64,000 nucleotides of DNA from Aved-18 sp964606665. GTDB taxonomy: Bacteria; Cyanobacteriota; Vampirovibrionia; Obscuribacterales; Obscuribacteraceae. Shown here piece after piece: positions 1 through 8,186 of the stretch. A program made the translations under genes and the position numbers. The stretch lies in contig CAZSHS010000005.1 of NCBI GenBank assembly GCA_964606665.1, positions 1-64,000 of the forward strand. The letters are read 5' to 3'. A model generated the notes under the pieces. That model searched no databases, was not told the origin of the DNA, and saw only the letters and a program-made list of their open reading frames with translations. The stretch's first letter is position 1. Each line of letters starts with the position of its first letter.

Positions 1-315
1 CAAAATCTAGACGAGTATGTAGGTATTGCGATGCGATTTGGCGCATGGTTTTTAGGCAGCGCCGAGACTGATACTACCCCCTATAAATCATTTGATGTTA
101 AATCAGTAAAAATAGAAGCAATAAGTGAATTGAGCACCCCTCAATTACTTTCAAGCGCGCTACCGCTGCCTCAAGATCCAGTGAATGAAGTCGTCCACAA
201 AGACGACCAACCAGCCACTCTTATAGACGGTGATGAATTTGGTACGACACCAGTTATAGTTACAGTACTGCCCGGTGCGGTAGATGTATTTGTTCCGCTG
301 AGCACTACAGTTTGA
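1..315 (+). CDS. 3' end of an unidentified gene, cut by the window edge
   Basis: The frame is open from base 1 to a TGA at 313-315, so the 94 residues after the ATG at 31 are probably only the C-terminal part of a longer protein. The visible part starts with a short hydrophobic stretch (RFGAWFLGS). It continues as a Thr/Val/Pro-rich tail without cysteines or repeats and matches no family I can name. It converges on the phosphatase gene 3 bases downstream, with no obvious terminator between them. The ATG at 31 could be a real start, but no ribosome binding site precedes it. Confidence 0.4.
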   Translation, partial: QNLDEYVGIAMRFGAWFLGSAETDTTPYKSFDVKSVKIEAISELSTPQLLSSALPLPQDPVNEVVHKDDQPATLIDGDEFGTTPVIVTVLPGAVDVFVPLSTTV

Positions 316-318
316 AAG

Positions 319-801
319 TTAAATTTTAGTTTTTAAATAATTTTTGTAGTATTGATTCAAGACCCATTTAAAGGGTCTGATTCTGAATCTATGAAATCCA
401 AATGCCTTCATTTCTTTGTAGGCGTCTTTGAAAGTCCAGCCGTCACGCGCGATTCGATAGATGCCGATTAATAAACCGGTTCTATCTGAGCCATGAAAGC
501 AATGGACAAAAACGTTTCTATTTTCAAGATGGTCCAAAATCTTGAAAAACTCTTCAACGTGTTTTGCTCGCGGAACAGTCGTGTAGTTAAGTGGCATCGC
601 ATAAAACTTGAGACCAACGCGTTTGCAAGCGGCTTCCTCCCACTCACGCATAGAATCTCTGAATCGAAATGAGATTACTGCTCGAATACCAAAATCGTAC
701 AACTCTTGCAATTGGCGCTCATCTGGCTGTCCACCGCGATAGAGCCAGTCGTTGACCTGGTGAAAATTACGCACCGTAGGTAGTGACAATCGAGCCTCCA
801 T
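319..801 (-). CDS. Dual-specificity / tyrosine phosphatase-like protein
   Basis: This 160-residue protein carries the cysteine-phosphatase P-loop as HCFHGSDRTG at residues 100-109 (nucleophile Cys101, phosphate-binding Arg107). It also has the N-terminal YRGGQP signature (21-26) common in small bacterial and Siw14-like dual-specificity phosphatases. The family hydrolyses phosphate monoesters on proteins, inositol phosphates or other small molecules, and the substrate cannot be read from the sequence. There is no signal peptide, so it is probably cytoplasmic. It is a single-domain protein of normal length and appears monocistronic. The exported-protein gene upstream on the same strand is 106 bases away. 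Confidence 0.85.
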   Translation of the reverse strand: MEARLSLPTVRNFHQVNDWLYRGGQPDERQLQELYDFGIRAVISFRFRDSMREWEEAACKRVGLKFYAMPLNYTTVPRAKHVEEFFKILDHLENRNVFVHCFHGSDRTGLLIGIYRIARDGWTFKDAYKEMKAFGFHRFRIRPFKWVLNQYYKNYLKTKI

Positions 802-907
802 TAGGTCTTAGCCCCTATCCCCATATTATCTTTTCTTCTATATAGCGCAAAATACTCGATTTCGCTGTGTGCCAGGAATCTGGTAATTGACTCAAAATTA
901 ATCTGAG

Positions 908-2191
908 CTAGTGGCTGTAACATTCGGGAAAAGTTTTTTCCAAGGTTTTTTCTGACTCTTCTATGTCGGCAATAAATAGATGTTTGGCGTGGATTTTTCT
1001 GAACATTTCATAACAGCCCCAAGCATTTATAAAATCGCTTTGTCCAAAGAAATTGTCACCCAAATCTTTGTAGGCACCAGTAATATAGGGATTCTTGCTC
1101 AATGCTTTAACAAATTCAGGCGAGGCATCTTGACCTAATTGTTCCTCAATATCTGCTTTAAAAATCTCGATTAAATACCCTTTTTCAAGTTTGCTTTGAT
1201 CTATAGAGCTGAGTTCTTTCAAGGCTTCGTGCGCTTTTGCTTCTGATTCGGGCACGATATTTTGAGCGATTTTAATTACAATCGGATCTTTTTTAGCAAC
1301 ATCAAGAATAACTTTATTTTCTGCAATTGCCTGATCGCTTGTGGTCAAGCCGTATTCCATCATGGTCAAGAATGCGTCGACTGGCTTCTTTTCGTCAATC
1401 AGTTTTTTAGACTTTTCAAAAATGGCTTCTTTAGTTGGAAGCGCAGGCAAGGTCTGTGGCTCTATCACTACTTTTTGCAGAGAATAAATAGGCGAGTTTT
1501 TGTTGAAGACTCTCTGAAAGTCGCTTGGAATTTTGGGCTCTTCAGCATTTTCATTCTTCGATTTCAATTTAAGAGTGGTGATAAGACCATCTTCGCCATT
1601 AAGATCGTTTATGACCATTGAAATTACATATTTTTTTCGAGCCAAAATTTCGGTCCGCACATAGGGATGAAGCCTGTAAGAAAAGATATAAACCTTTTCC
1701 ATCATGCGCTCATAGTCACGAGGAAAAGCATCGCCAAACTCGACAACAACATAAGATTTATCATCATAAGTAAACTCAATCTTGTTACCGGTCTCGGTCA
1801 CTTTGATGCCTGGGTTCAATGGAGTTTTAGGTCGCCTCAATCCAGCAAACGACGCTGCGGCAAAATCGTCTTTTTTTGAGCCAAGCATAGCTGCTTGCAT
1901 TGCCACAAGTGAATGGAGCGAATATTGCAAGTATTGTTTTTCGCCAACTTCTGGTCCCATCAAATCGGCCTGTTTATTGGCGATATCAATAAGAGTATTT
2001 CTGCCTCGCTTCGAATTTATAATGGCGTCTTTTCCAAGAAGCAAGACGTTTTCGCAAGTCTCAGTTTTACCTTTGGTGGCAAGATCCATATCATATTTTA
2101 GTTCAAGCGCTGCAAATGCTGGTGCAACGCAAGCTTCAAGCAAGAGCAGGCTAAAGCAAATTGACGTAACTACTATTTTAGGATACTTCAA
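908..2191 (-). CDS. Exported protein of unknown function
   Basis: The 427-residue product begins with a basic residue pair and a hydrophobic stretch (residues 6-28) ending in APAFA-ALE, a plausible signal peptidase I site. An internal LLEAC could be mistaken for a lipobox, but Glu at -2 argues against that. The mature part is a mixed alpha/beta region, then helical sequence from about residue 250. The last 60 residues (SKNPYITGAYKDLGDNFFGQ onward) resemble TPR-like helices. I do not recognise the family. The start lies inside the 3' end of the upstream diguanylate-cyclase-like gene (14-base overlap), so the two are probably translationally coupled and may act together at the envelope. Confidence 0.7.
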   Translation of the reverse strand: MKYPKIVVTSICFSLLLLEACVAPAFAALELKYDMDLATKGKTETCENVLLLGKDAIINSKRGRNTLIDIANKQADLMGPEVGEKQYLQYSLHSLVAMQAAMLGSKKDDFAAASFAGLRRPKTPLNPGIKVTETGNKIEFTYDDKSYVVVEFGDAFPRDYERMMEKVYIFSYRLHPYVRTEILARKKYVISMVINDLNGEDGLITTLKLKSKNENAEEPKIPSDFQRVFNKNSPIYSLQKVVIEPQTLPALPTKEAIFEKSKKLIDEKKPVDAFLTMMEYGLTTSDQAIAENKVILDVAKKDPIVIKIAQNIVPESEAKAHEALKELSSIDQSKLEKGYLIEIFKADIEEQLGQDASPEFVKALSKNPYITGAYKDLGDNFFGQSDFINAWGCYEMFRKIHAKHLFIADIEESEKTLEKTFPECYSH

Positions 2192-3659
2192 AATTAAGAC
2201 GCTGCTTGTCCTTTACTAGAGCCATTTTTGCATCGCGCATAATGGTTTCGGGATTTAAATCGTCCATATTGAAATTGGCGCATCCAATTGAGACTGTCAC
2301 CTTGGGTGGTGTCACGCCATTAAACTGAGGCAGTACAATTTCATCAATCGAGCGTCGCACTTTTTCACCCAGAATATTTGTGCCTGCTAGATCTGTGTTG
2401 GGCAGTACCACTGCAAATTGATCGCCTCCATAGCGAGCAGTCAAGTCGCTTGCCCGAGTTATCGTTGTAAGACGCTCGGAAACTTTTTTAATGACGTAGT
2501 CACCTGCTTCAAAACCAAATTTTTCGTTTATTTTTGATAGTTGGTCAACGTCTATGATTGCAAGTCCTACAGGCAATCTTTGACGGAAAGAAAATTGCAA
2601 TTGTTGCGACAAAAATCCGATAAAGAATTCGAGATTATAGAGTCCAGTTAATGCATCGGTTGAAGCTGCCATTACTTGTTGGTTGCGCATTTGTTCGTTC
2701 TCTAAACGCAAGCTTACAATTTGTTCTTGCATTGAAAGAACGTTTAACAAAGGCTGCAACTGAATTTGCATTTGACTCAAGAATTTGCGAGCGCTTGTGT
2801 CGATTGTTTTCTTCGTATAAAAACCGATGATGATAGCGCCGCTGTCTCCAGAAATAGGCAGAATCTCCATGTGCTTTAGTGGATTGCCACCTTTTTCAAT
2901 GATATTCTCGGCGGTGCTCACACGCAAGTCGTTTACAAGATTCAAACGGCGCTTGACCAGGTCGTTTATGCCATTGAATGCAATAGATGACAACTCGCCT
3001 TTTACTTCAACCAAAGACCAAGATGTCTCACCACTACCAAATACAAAACCAAGCACGTCTGGCTCTATAAGCACACTTAGAAGCTCGAAAAACTTATGAG
3101 CGAATTCTTCTTTGTTGTGCACAAGACCAATCAGTGTTCGAGTTAGTCTGCTTGCCAGTCGCTCAATAATCAAAACGTCGACTACTTTTCCATAACTATC
3201 GGCATAATTTTCAGAAATGAAGCTTGCGCCTTGCAACAAAATATTTTTAGCCTTCTCCGACTGCCAGCCCACTTCTTCGGCTTTGGCGAGAACGCGAACA
3301 ATAAGATGTTCAAGTGCGTCGTCCTCTTCAAGCAAAAATTCCATCGGAATAACATCGTCCGCCAAAGCCACTTTCATAGAAAAACTTTCTTGATTGGGTT
3401 CTTCGGTCTGGACTAAATAAACGGGCATCGACATAGTACGAACGTTTGACTTAATTAGGCTGCAAAGACGATAGCCGCTCATGTCTGGCAGCCAGGACGT
3501 AGTAATTATCGCGTCAGCGCCCGACGACGCCAACTCGTCGATAGCCGCAAAGCCGCTGTCGCACTGGATAATTGTTATATCCTTATTTTCGAACTCATCA
3601 GTTTTCGACCAGGGCGTGGCGTTCGGGTCAGAAACCAGAATTACTTTGACAGCTCCCAT
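2178..3659 (-). CDS. Response-regulator-like protein with GAF-like and GGDEF (GGDQF) domains
   Basis: The 493-residue protein has three parts. Residues 1-125 form a receiver-like fold in which the position expected for the phospho-acceptor Asp reads Thr (IITTSWLPDM around 51-60), so it is likely a pseudo-receiver. A GAF-like sensor region spans roughly 150-310. The GGDEF domain spans roughly 330-490 and begins with DALTGLYN (335-342). The active-site loop reads GGDQF (411-415) rather than GGDEF. An inhibitory I-site RASD (402-405) lies exactly five residues upstream. The family makes cyclic di-GMP; the E-to-Q change affects a metal ligand and may reduce or abolish activity. GGAAGG lies close upstream of the ATG. 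It overlaps the next gene by 14 bases. Confidence 0.85.
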   Translation of the reverse strand: MGAVKVILVSDPNATPWSKTDEFENKDITIIQCDSGFAAIDELASSGADAIITTSWLPDMSGYRLCSLIKSNVRTMSMPVYLVQTEEPNQESFSMKVALADDVIPMEFLLEEDDALEHLIVRVLAKAEEVGWQSEKAKNILLQGASFISENYADSYGKVVDVLIIERLASRLTRTLIGLVHNKEEFAHKFFELLSVLIEPDVLGFVFGSGETSWSLVEVKGELSSIAFNGINDLVKRRLNLVNDLRVSTAENIIEKGGNPLKHMEILPISGDSGAIIIGFYTKKTIDTSARKFLSQMQIQLQPLLNVLSMQEQIVSLRLENEQMRNQQVMAASTDALTGLYNLEFFIGFLSQQLQFSFRQRLPVGLAIIDVDQLSKINEKFGFEAGDYVIKKVSERLTTITRASDLTARYGGDQFAVVLPNTDLAGTNILGEKVRRSIDEIVLPQFNGVTPPKVTVSIGCANFNMDDLNPETIMRDAKMALVKDKQRLNFEVS

Positions 3660-3774
3660 AACCTTCCTTAAAAATGTTTCGCCAAGCCGTGCTCACCACA
3701 GCCATAAGCATTTTACCTGATATTTAAAGGTGATAAAATTATGCCTTCAGATTTTAGGCAAAAGGCAGGTAAAT

Positions 3775-4965
3775 TTGACTTTGGCAGACTCTCCAACTTC
3801 TACTTATACCGACACTCCTTTAGGTTTTGCGCTAAGTGAAGAACAGGCGCTCATCCAGGAATCAGTGCGCGAACTAGCTCAAAAAGAGTTCGCCCCCAAA
3901 GCGGCTGAAATAGACCGCAATCATCGGTTTCCTCGTGAAAACTGGGAGCTTTTAGGTGCCACTGACCTCACTGGTCTTTATTTCTCAGAGAAATATGGCG
4001 GGGCTGGTCTTGACCACGTTTGCTACGCAATCGCGGTGGAAGAACTAGCCAAGGCTTGTCCTACAACTTCTGTCCTCTATTCTGCCCATGTCTCACTAAC
4101 CGCAGCACCAATTGACGTTTTCGGTACTGAAGAGCAAAAAGAAAAGTTTCTCGTACCCATGTGTAAAGGCGAAAAACTAGGTGCCTTTTGTTTATCCGAA
4201 CCAAACTCTGGTTCAGATTCTGCTGCTGCAACTTGCATGGCAGAACTAAAGGGCGATCACTTTATTCTGAACGGGTCTAAAAACTGGATCACAAACGGTG
4301 TCGAAGCCGACATTTATCTTGTTATCGCTCAAACGGATAAGTCGCTTAAACATAAAGGTCTAGTTGCGCTGCTTGTAGAAAAGGGCAGCCCCGGCTTCAC
4401 TTTTGGCAAATTGGAAGACAAGCTTGGCATCAGAGGCTCATCTACCTGCCAGACAATTTTTGAAGATACGCCAGTACCAGTGACAAACATGCTTGGCAAA
4501 GTAGGCGACGGATTCAAAGTGGCAATGGTAACTCTTGACGGTGGCAGAATCGGTATTGCTGCCCAAGCGGTCGGTATTGCCCAGGGCGCTCTAGACCATG
4601 CAGTCAAATATGCGCACGAGCGCACTGCATTCAATAAAAAGGTAATCGAGTTTCAGGCAATCAAACACATGATCGCTGACATGCAAACTCAAATTGACGC
4701 CGCCCGCCTCCTCACCTGGCATGCCTCAGTGGCGCAAGACAAAGGCATAAAATTCAGTCGTGAAGCGGCTCACGCCAAGCTTTACGCTGCTGAAGTAGCA
4801 ATGTCAGCCACAGTGAAATGCGTGCAGATTTTTGGTGGATATGGGTATGTAACTGATTACCCGGCGGAACGCTACATGCGCGACGCCAAAATCACTGAGA
4901 TTTACGAAGGCACCTCCGAAATCCAGCGGTTAGTAATAGCATCGAGCCTACTCAAGGGGACATAA
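3775..4965 (+). CDS. Acyl-CoA dehydrogenase
   Basis: This flavoprotein introduces the alpha,beta double bond in acyl-CoA substrates and passes electrons to ETF. The sequence has the family layout: an N-terminal helical domain from FALSEEQ, the FAD-contacting stretch FCLSEPNSGSDSAA, and the C-terminal IYEGTSEIQR in which the first Glu is the usual catalytic base (short/medium-chain type). I chose the TTG at 3775 because AGGCAGG ends 5 bases before it. An in-frame GTG at 3730 would add 15 residues but has no clear ribosome binding site. Length (396 residues) is near normal. The J-domain gene begins 5 bases after the stop. No ETF or other beta-oxidation genes are nearby, so the chain length is unknown. 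Confidence 0.9.
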   Translation: MTLADSPTSTYTDTPLGFALSEEQALIQESVRELAQKEFAPKAAEIDRNHRFPRENWELLGATDLTGLYFSEKYGGAGLDHVCYAIAVEELAKACPTTSVLYSAHVSLTAAPIDVFGTEEQKEKFLVPMCKGEKLGAFCLSEPNSGSDSAAATCMAELKGDHFILNGSKNWITNGVEADIYLVIAQTDKSLKHKGLVALLVEKGSPGFTFGKLEDKLGIRGSSTCQTIFEDTPVPVTNMLGKVGDGFKVAMVTLDGGRIGIAAQAVGIAQGALDHAVKYAHERTAFNKKVIEFQAIKHMIADMQTQIDAARLLTWHASVAQDKGIKFSREAAHAKLYAAEVAMSATVKCVQIFGGYGYVTDYPAERYMRDAKITEIYEGTSEIQRLVIASSLLKGT

Positions 4966-4969
4966 ATAA

Positions 4970-5776
4970 ATGAATTGGACACCACCTCAAGGACCACCAG
5001 GCGGACAACCTCCAGGCGGACAACCCCCAGGCGGGCAACCTCCTTACGGGCAAGGTCCAAGACCAGGCGGTCCCCAACCCGGACAGCCAATGCCAGGTGG
5101 ACAACCGGGACAAATGCCCCCGCAACAACAGGCCGCGCCAAAGGCTCAAAACTTTTATCAATTACTTCAAGTTGCTCGCGATGCTAACCCGACTATTATT
5201 CGATACGCTTATAGATTTCTTGCGGCAATGTATCACCCAGACAACACCGAGTCTGGCGATGCTGAAAAGTTTCGTATTATCACAGAAGCCTGGCGCACAC
5301 TTTCTGACGAAGGCAAGCGTGCCGCTTACGATATGACGCTTGGAGCAGCCGAAGCACAAGCAGCTCCGATGCCCGGACAACAACAAGCTCAAGCGCCGCG
5401 TCAGGGACTTGCAAATTACAAAGTTCCCAAAGCTGGTATTTCTTGGAACGAAATCGAATTGCGTCTGGCAATTTTGAATTTGCTTCTGGAACAACGTCGT
5501 AAAAAGCCAAAATCGGGCGGAAGCTCCGCAAAAATGATGATGGACTGTCTCGACATTCACGACATGGCAGAAATCGAATATGCCATCTGGTATTTACGCG
5601 AAAAAGGTCTAATTGAAGCGGGCGAACGTGCTTTCCAAATTACAGTAACTGGAGTCGACTATATCATCGACACCCTGGCTAAACCAACATCGATGAGTGC
5701 CGGTGCCACTGAAGAAAAAATCGTTAGAAATACCAAACCAGGTCCCGATGGTGGCGTACCTGCGGTTATCTCATAA
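4970..5776 (+). CDS. J-domain (DnaJ-type) protein with PPGGQ repeats and a C-terminal winged-helix-like region
   Basis: The 268-residue protein starts with a 60-residue Pro/Gly/Gln-rich tail containing PPGGQ repeats. A J domain follows at 60-124, with the HPD motif at 89-91 that stimulates the ATPase of an Hsp70 partner. A C-terminal region at about 150-245 (ISWNEIELRLAILNLLL; LREKGLIEAGERAFQITVTG) looks like a winged helix. There is no zinc-finger or substrate-binding domain of classical DnaJ, so this is a class C J-protein with an unknown client. It is packed 5 bases behind the acyl-CoA dehydrogenase and overlaps the following protease gene by 29 bases, suggesting one transcript. Confidence 0.85.
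   Translation: MNWTPPQGPPGGQPPGGQPPGGQPPYGQGPRPGGPQPGQPMPGGQPGQMPPQQQAAPKAQNFYQLLQVARDANPTIIRYAYRFLAAMYHPDNTESGDAEKFRIITEAWRTLSDEGKRAAYDMTLGAAEAQAAPMPGQQQAQAPRQGLANYKVPKAGISWNEIELRLAILNLLLEQRRKKPKSGGSSAKMMMDCLDIHDMAEIEYAIWYLREKGLIEAGERAFQITVTGVDYIIDTLAKPTSMSAGATEEKIVRNTKPGPDGGVPAVIS
4994..5053 (+). repeat. 15-bp tandem repeat encoding PPGGQ
   Basis: Four in-frame 15-bp units encode PPGGQ, PPGGQ, PPGGQ and PPYGQ at the start of the J-domain protein. The first three are nearly identical at DNA level, which suggests expansion by slippage. The unit count could vary between strains. Confidence 0.85.
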
Positions 5777-6698
5777 AATTATTGCGCAGACTTTTTTGGT
5801 GGCGTTGGCTCTGCTTTGCCATTGCACATTTGAATCTAGACTCGACGCCAAAGAAATTGTAAAAGCGATTGAAAATCCAGAGTTAAAATCGGCTATCGCT
5901 TTGTATGACGCGGGAAGAAACTGGGCTGCACTGCCCATTTTGCAGCGAGCCACAGATTCAACTCCAGAAGACTATCAATCGTGGCTTTATCTTGCTCGTG
6001 TTTATCAAAACATCGGCAAGCTCGACAAAGCTGTTGCATCTTATGACAAGTACTTTGCACTGGCTCCCAAAAGCGACGAGCGCGAAAAGTATCTTGCCTT
6101 AATGGACGTACTCAAATCGCAGTTAGCAAGCCAAAAGAAAGCGCTTGCTTCCAAAGCTCCGGGTGAATATTTAAGCCTAGTTACACCAAATGGTGTATTT
6201 AAATGGGCAAGTGAAAAAATGCCTATACCAGTCTATATTGGCTCAGGGAGCAAAGTACCAGGCTATTCGACTGACTTTGACGAAGCTTTTCGCTCTGCCT
6301 TAGATGAATGGGAAATGAAATCAAATAGTCTTGTCAGTTTTAAAATTGTCGACAGCCCAGACAAGTCCGACATGGATGTTACATGGACAGATAATCTGCA
6401 TAGCAAAGCACTGTCTGCCGAAGCTGGAAACACCAGTATCATCTGTGGTGCCCAAGGTATTTTAAAAGCTCGCATGACTTTACTCACTATCGATCCGTTC
6501 GAGCGCGGGCGCGCTCGCGGCAAACGCCAATTGCGCAATATCTGCCTGCACGAAATTGGACATGCTCTTGGATTGAACGGACACTCAGGCTATCCCGAAG
6601 ATATCATGCATTCCCAATTGATAGTACAGGACGGCGTCTCCCCGCGCGATTTAAATACTTTGAAAATGCTCTACGCTGAATCTGCAAAGCCCGAATAA
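5748..6698 (+). CDS. Exported TPR protein with a matrixin-like zinc protease domain
   Basis: From the ATG at 5748 the product has 316 residues. It has a hydrophobic N-terminal signal (about 9-26) and TPR repeats at about 45-125 (NWAALPILQRA, WLYLARVYQNIGKLDKAV). A C-terminal metalloprotease domain contains HEIGHALGLNGHS (268-280), with Glu269 as catalytic base and His268, His272 and His279 as zinc ligands. DIMHSQ follows as the Met-turn. The third His is one residue later than in the strict HExxHxxGxxH form, a spacing often seen in bacterial relatives. An in-frame ATG at 5697 would bury the signal peptide, so I prefer 5748. It overlaps the J-domain gene by 29 bases. Confidence 0.8.
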   Translation: MVAYLRLSHKIIAQTFLVALALLCHCTFESRLDAKEIVKAIENPELKSAIALYDAGRNWAALPILQRATDSTPEDYQSWLYLARVYQNIGKLDKAVASYDKYFALAPKSDEREKYLALMDVLKSQLASQKKALASKAPGEYLSLVTPNGVFKWASEKMPIPVYIGSGSKVPGYSTDFDEAFRSALDEWEMKSNSLVSFKIVDSPDKSDMDVTWTDNLHSKALSAEAGNTSIICGAQGILKARMTLLTIDPFERGRARGKRQLRNICLHEIGHALGLNGHSGYPEDIMHSQLIVQDGVSPRDLNTLKMLYAESAKPE

Positions 6699-6736
6699 AT
6701 TTGCGTACTTGTTTCTGTATCTCTAAACGCAAAAGG

Positions 6737-6774
6737 CTCCGCTTTCTGCGGTCCGCGCTCCGCTTTCTGCGGTC
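6737..6774. repeat. Two 17-bp direct repeats at 21-bp period
   Basis: CTCCGCTTTCTGCGGTC occurs at 6737-6753 and again at 6758-6774, and each copy holds a small CCGC/GCGG inverted repeat. The pair lies between two convergent genes, immediately before the long palindrome at 6779-6828. Confidence 0.85.
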
Positions 6775-6778
6775 TGCA

Positions 6779-6828
6779 TTTATTTTCCTGTTTCCCGGGC
6801 CACGTGGCCCGGGAAACGGGAAAATAAA
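6779..6828. terminator. 50-bp near-perfect palindrome, probable bidirectional terminator
   Basis: The two 25-bp arms meet at CACGTG (6801-6806), and only one position mismatches (a G-T wobble in RNA). The arms are GC-rich at the centre and run into A/T at both outer ends, so each strand would give a hairpin followed by U-rich RNA. It sits between the protease gene (plus) and the five-gene minus-strand group ending at 6877, where a two-way terminator is expected. There is no spacer at the symmetry point, which is unusual. Confidence 0.75.
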
Positions 6829-6876
6829 AAACACGTCTTGGATCTGTTGTTAGATTTCAAAGTGGAATCGACTAAA

Positions 6877-7446
6877 TTAAGGATCGTCCATGCTCTCTAA
6901 ATCGTATCGAGTCCACTGACGCGAGGCTAACAGATGTCTTTCGTCCACACGATGCTCGTGATTAAAGCCGTGATAGTGAGGATTCTCGACTCTTGGTTCT
7001 TCTTCCAAATAATTCTTGTTGCGTAACAAATTCAGAAAATTCTCCTGCTGACCATACGCGTAAATCATGTCGTGATGGTCATATACAAGAAACGTACCAG
7101 GGTCATCAGAAATGAAATAAATGTGATGACGACCATCATGCTCGAAGAAGTGACCATATTCGTCCAGAAATGCATCCATTTCTCTGCGCGAGAACGGTTC
7201 TTCACTCATATATCTTCCAACTTCAACTCCCACAATTGGCCGAATCAGCACATACATGACACTGAATGGTTCAGGCATAAGGCGCAGACATTCTTTTATG
7301 AGTTTGATGTATCCATCTTGAGTAGCAAAAACAACTCGAGGATAAGGAGTATCAATTGCGACCTGCTTGTAACAGTTTGGATGAAACTTATCAGAATGCA
7401 TTCCGTTTGCAAACTTGGGATTTCTATCAGAATCAAGCGTAGACAT
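6877..7446 (-). CDS. Conserved hypothetical protein, His/acid-rich
   Basis: This 189-residue soluble protein has no signal peptide, no membrane segment and no motif I recognise. A central region (FSVMYVLIRPIVGVEVGRYM; FFISDDPG-like YFISDDPGTFLVYDHHDMIY) looks like a compact beta-rich domain. The C-terminal third is rich in His, Glu and Arg. Its ATG shares a base with the stop of the terC-like gene (1-base overlap), so it is the last gene of the rplS-rbgA-rnhB-terC group. It is followed by the strong terminator at 6779-6828. Confidence 0.65.
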   Translation of the reverse strand: MSTLDSDRNPKFANGMHSDKFHPNCYKQVAIDTPYPRVVFATQDGYIKLIKECLRLMPEPFSVMYVLIRPIVGVEVGRYMSEEPFSRREMDAFLDEYGHFFEHDGRHHIYFISDDPGTFLVYDHHDMIYAYGQQENFLNLLRNKNYLEEEPRVENPHYHGFNHEHRVDERHLLASRQWTRYDLESMDDP

Positions 7447-8168
7447 CAGTGATATTCGACTACTTTCCTTTTCTTGCCGGAGGCGATATTCAGACCTTCG
7501 ACAAAGAGTGAAAATGTAATTGCCGCATAGATGTAATTTTTATTGATGTGATGATCAATGCTTTCTGCAACGAGAAACACACCTATTAAAAGCAAGAAGC
7601 TAAGCGCAAGCATTTTTATAGTCGGATGATCGTGAATAAACTTGCTCACAGATTCAGCGAAGATCATCATGATTAAGACTGCAATGACTATAGCTACTAT
7701 CATGACCCACAACTGGTTTGCCATGCCCACTGCGGTAATTACAGAATCTAGTGAAAAGACGAGATCTAAAAGCATTATTTGAAAGAGAGTGCCTGCAACC
7801 GAAGGATATTTTTTCTTTGAAGGATCAATTTCTTCCTCGCCTTCGATACGTCTGTGAATTTCTTTAGTCGCTTTTGCAATAAGAAATAAGCCGCCGACCA
7901 AAAGAAGAATATCTCGACCGGAAAATTCAGTTCCAAGCGTGAACAAAGGCTTAGTAAGTCCCATTACCCAGGCAAGCGAGGCAAGAAGCGCGATGCGCGA
8001 AACCATAGCTAGACCCAGTCCCACCAGACGTACCATTTTTTGTTTTTCTTCTGGAAGCTGCTCGGCAAGCAGAGCAATGAAAATGATATTGTCGATACCA
8101 AGCACGATTTCCATCGCGGTCAAGGTAAAGAGCGCTGCCCAAATTTCACCGTTTGAAAGCCATTCCAT
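7446..8168 (-). CDS. TerC family integral membrane protein
   Basis: The 240-residue protein has about seven hydrophobic segments. Two family signatures are present: MEIVLGIDN (19-27, with Glu20 and Asp26) and LLDLVFSLDS (133-142, with Asp135 and Asp141). These acidic residues in the membrane are typical of TerC/YoaE/Alx-type proteins, linked to metal (manganese, calcium) transport or metallation of exported enzymes and to tellurium resistance phenotypes. A cytoplasmic loop at about 100-122 is highly charged. No tellurite genes are nearby. It is co-directional with rnhB (18 bases away) and overlaps the hypothetical gene downstream. Confidence 0.9.
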   Translation of the reverse strand: MEWLSNGEIWAALFTLTAMEIVLGIDNIIFIALLAEQLPEEKQKMVRLVGLGLAMVSRIALLASLAWVMGLTKPLFTLGTEFSGRDILLLVGGLFLIAKATKEIHRRIEGEEEIDPSKKKYPSVAGTLFQIMLLDLVFSLDSVITAVGMANQLWVMIVAIVIAVLIMMIFAESVSKFIHDHPTIKMLALSFLLLIGVFLVAESIDHHINKNYIYAAITFSLFVEGLNIASGKKRKVVEYH

Positions 8169-8186
8169 CGAATTTAAAACCGCCCT

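Noticed and set aside
4994..5053. Short tandem repeats that could suggest a CRISPR-like array
   Set aside because: Units are 15 bp, directly adjacent, in frame and encode PPGGQ; there are no spacers and no cas genes.
6604..6834. Minus-strand frame of 76 codons across the palindrome
   Set aside because: It runs through the direct repeats and the terminator hairpin, has low-complexity Arg-rich sequence and overlaps the protease gene.
7446..8168. Tellurite-resistance operon
   Set aside because: TerC family membership alone does not imply it; the other ter genes are absent and the neighbours are ribosomal and DNA-repair genes.
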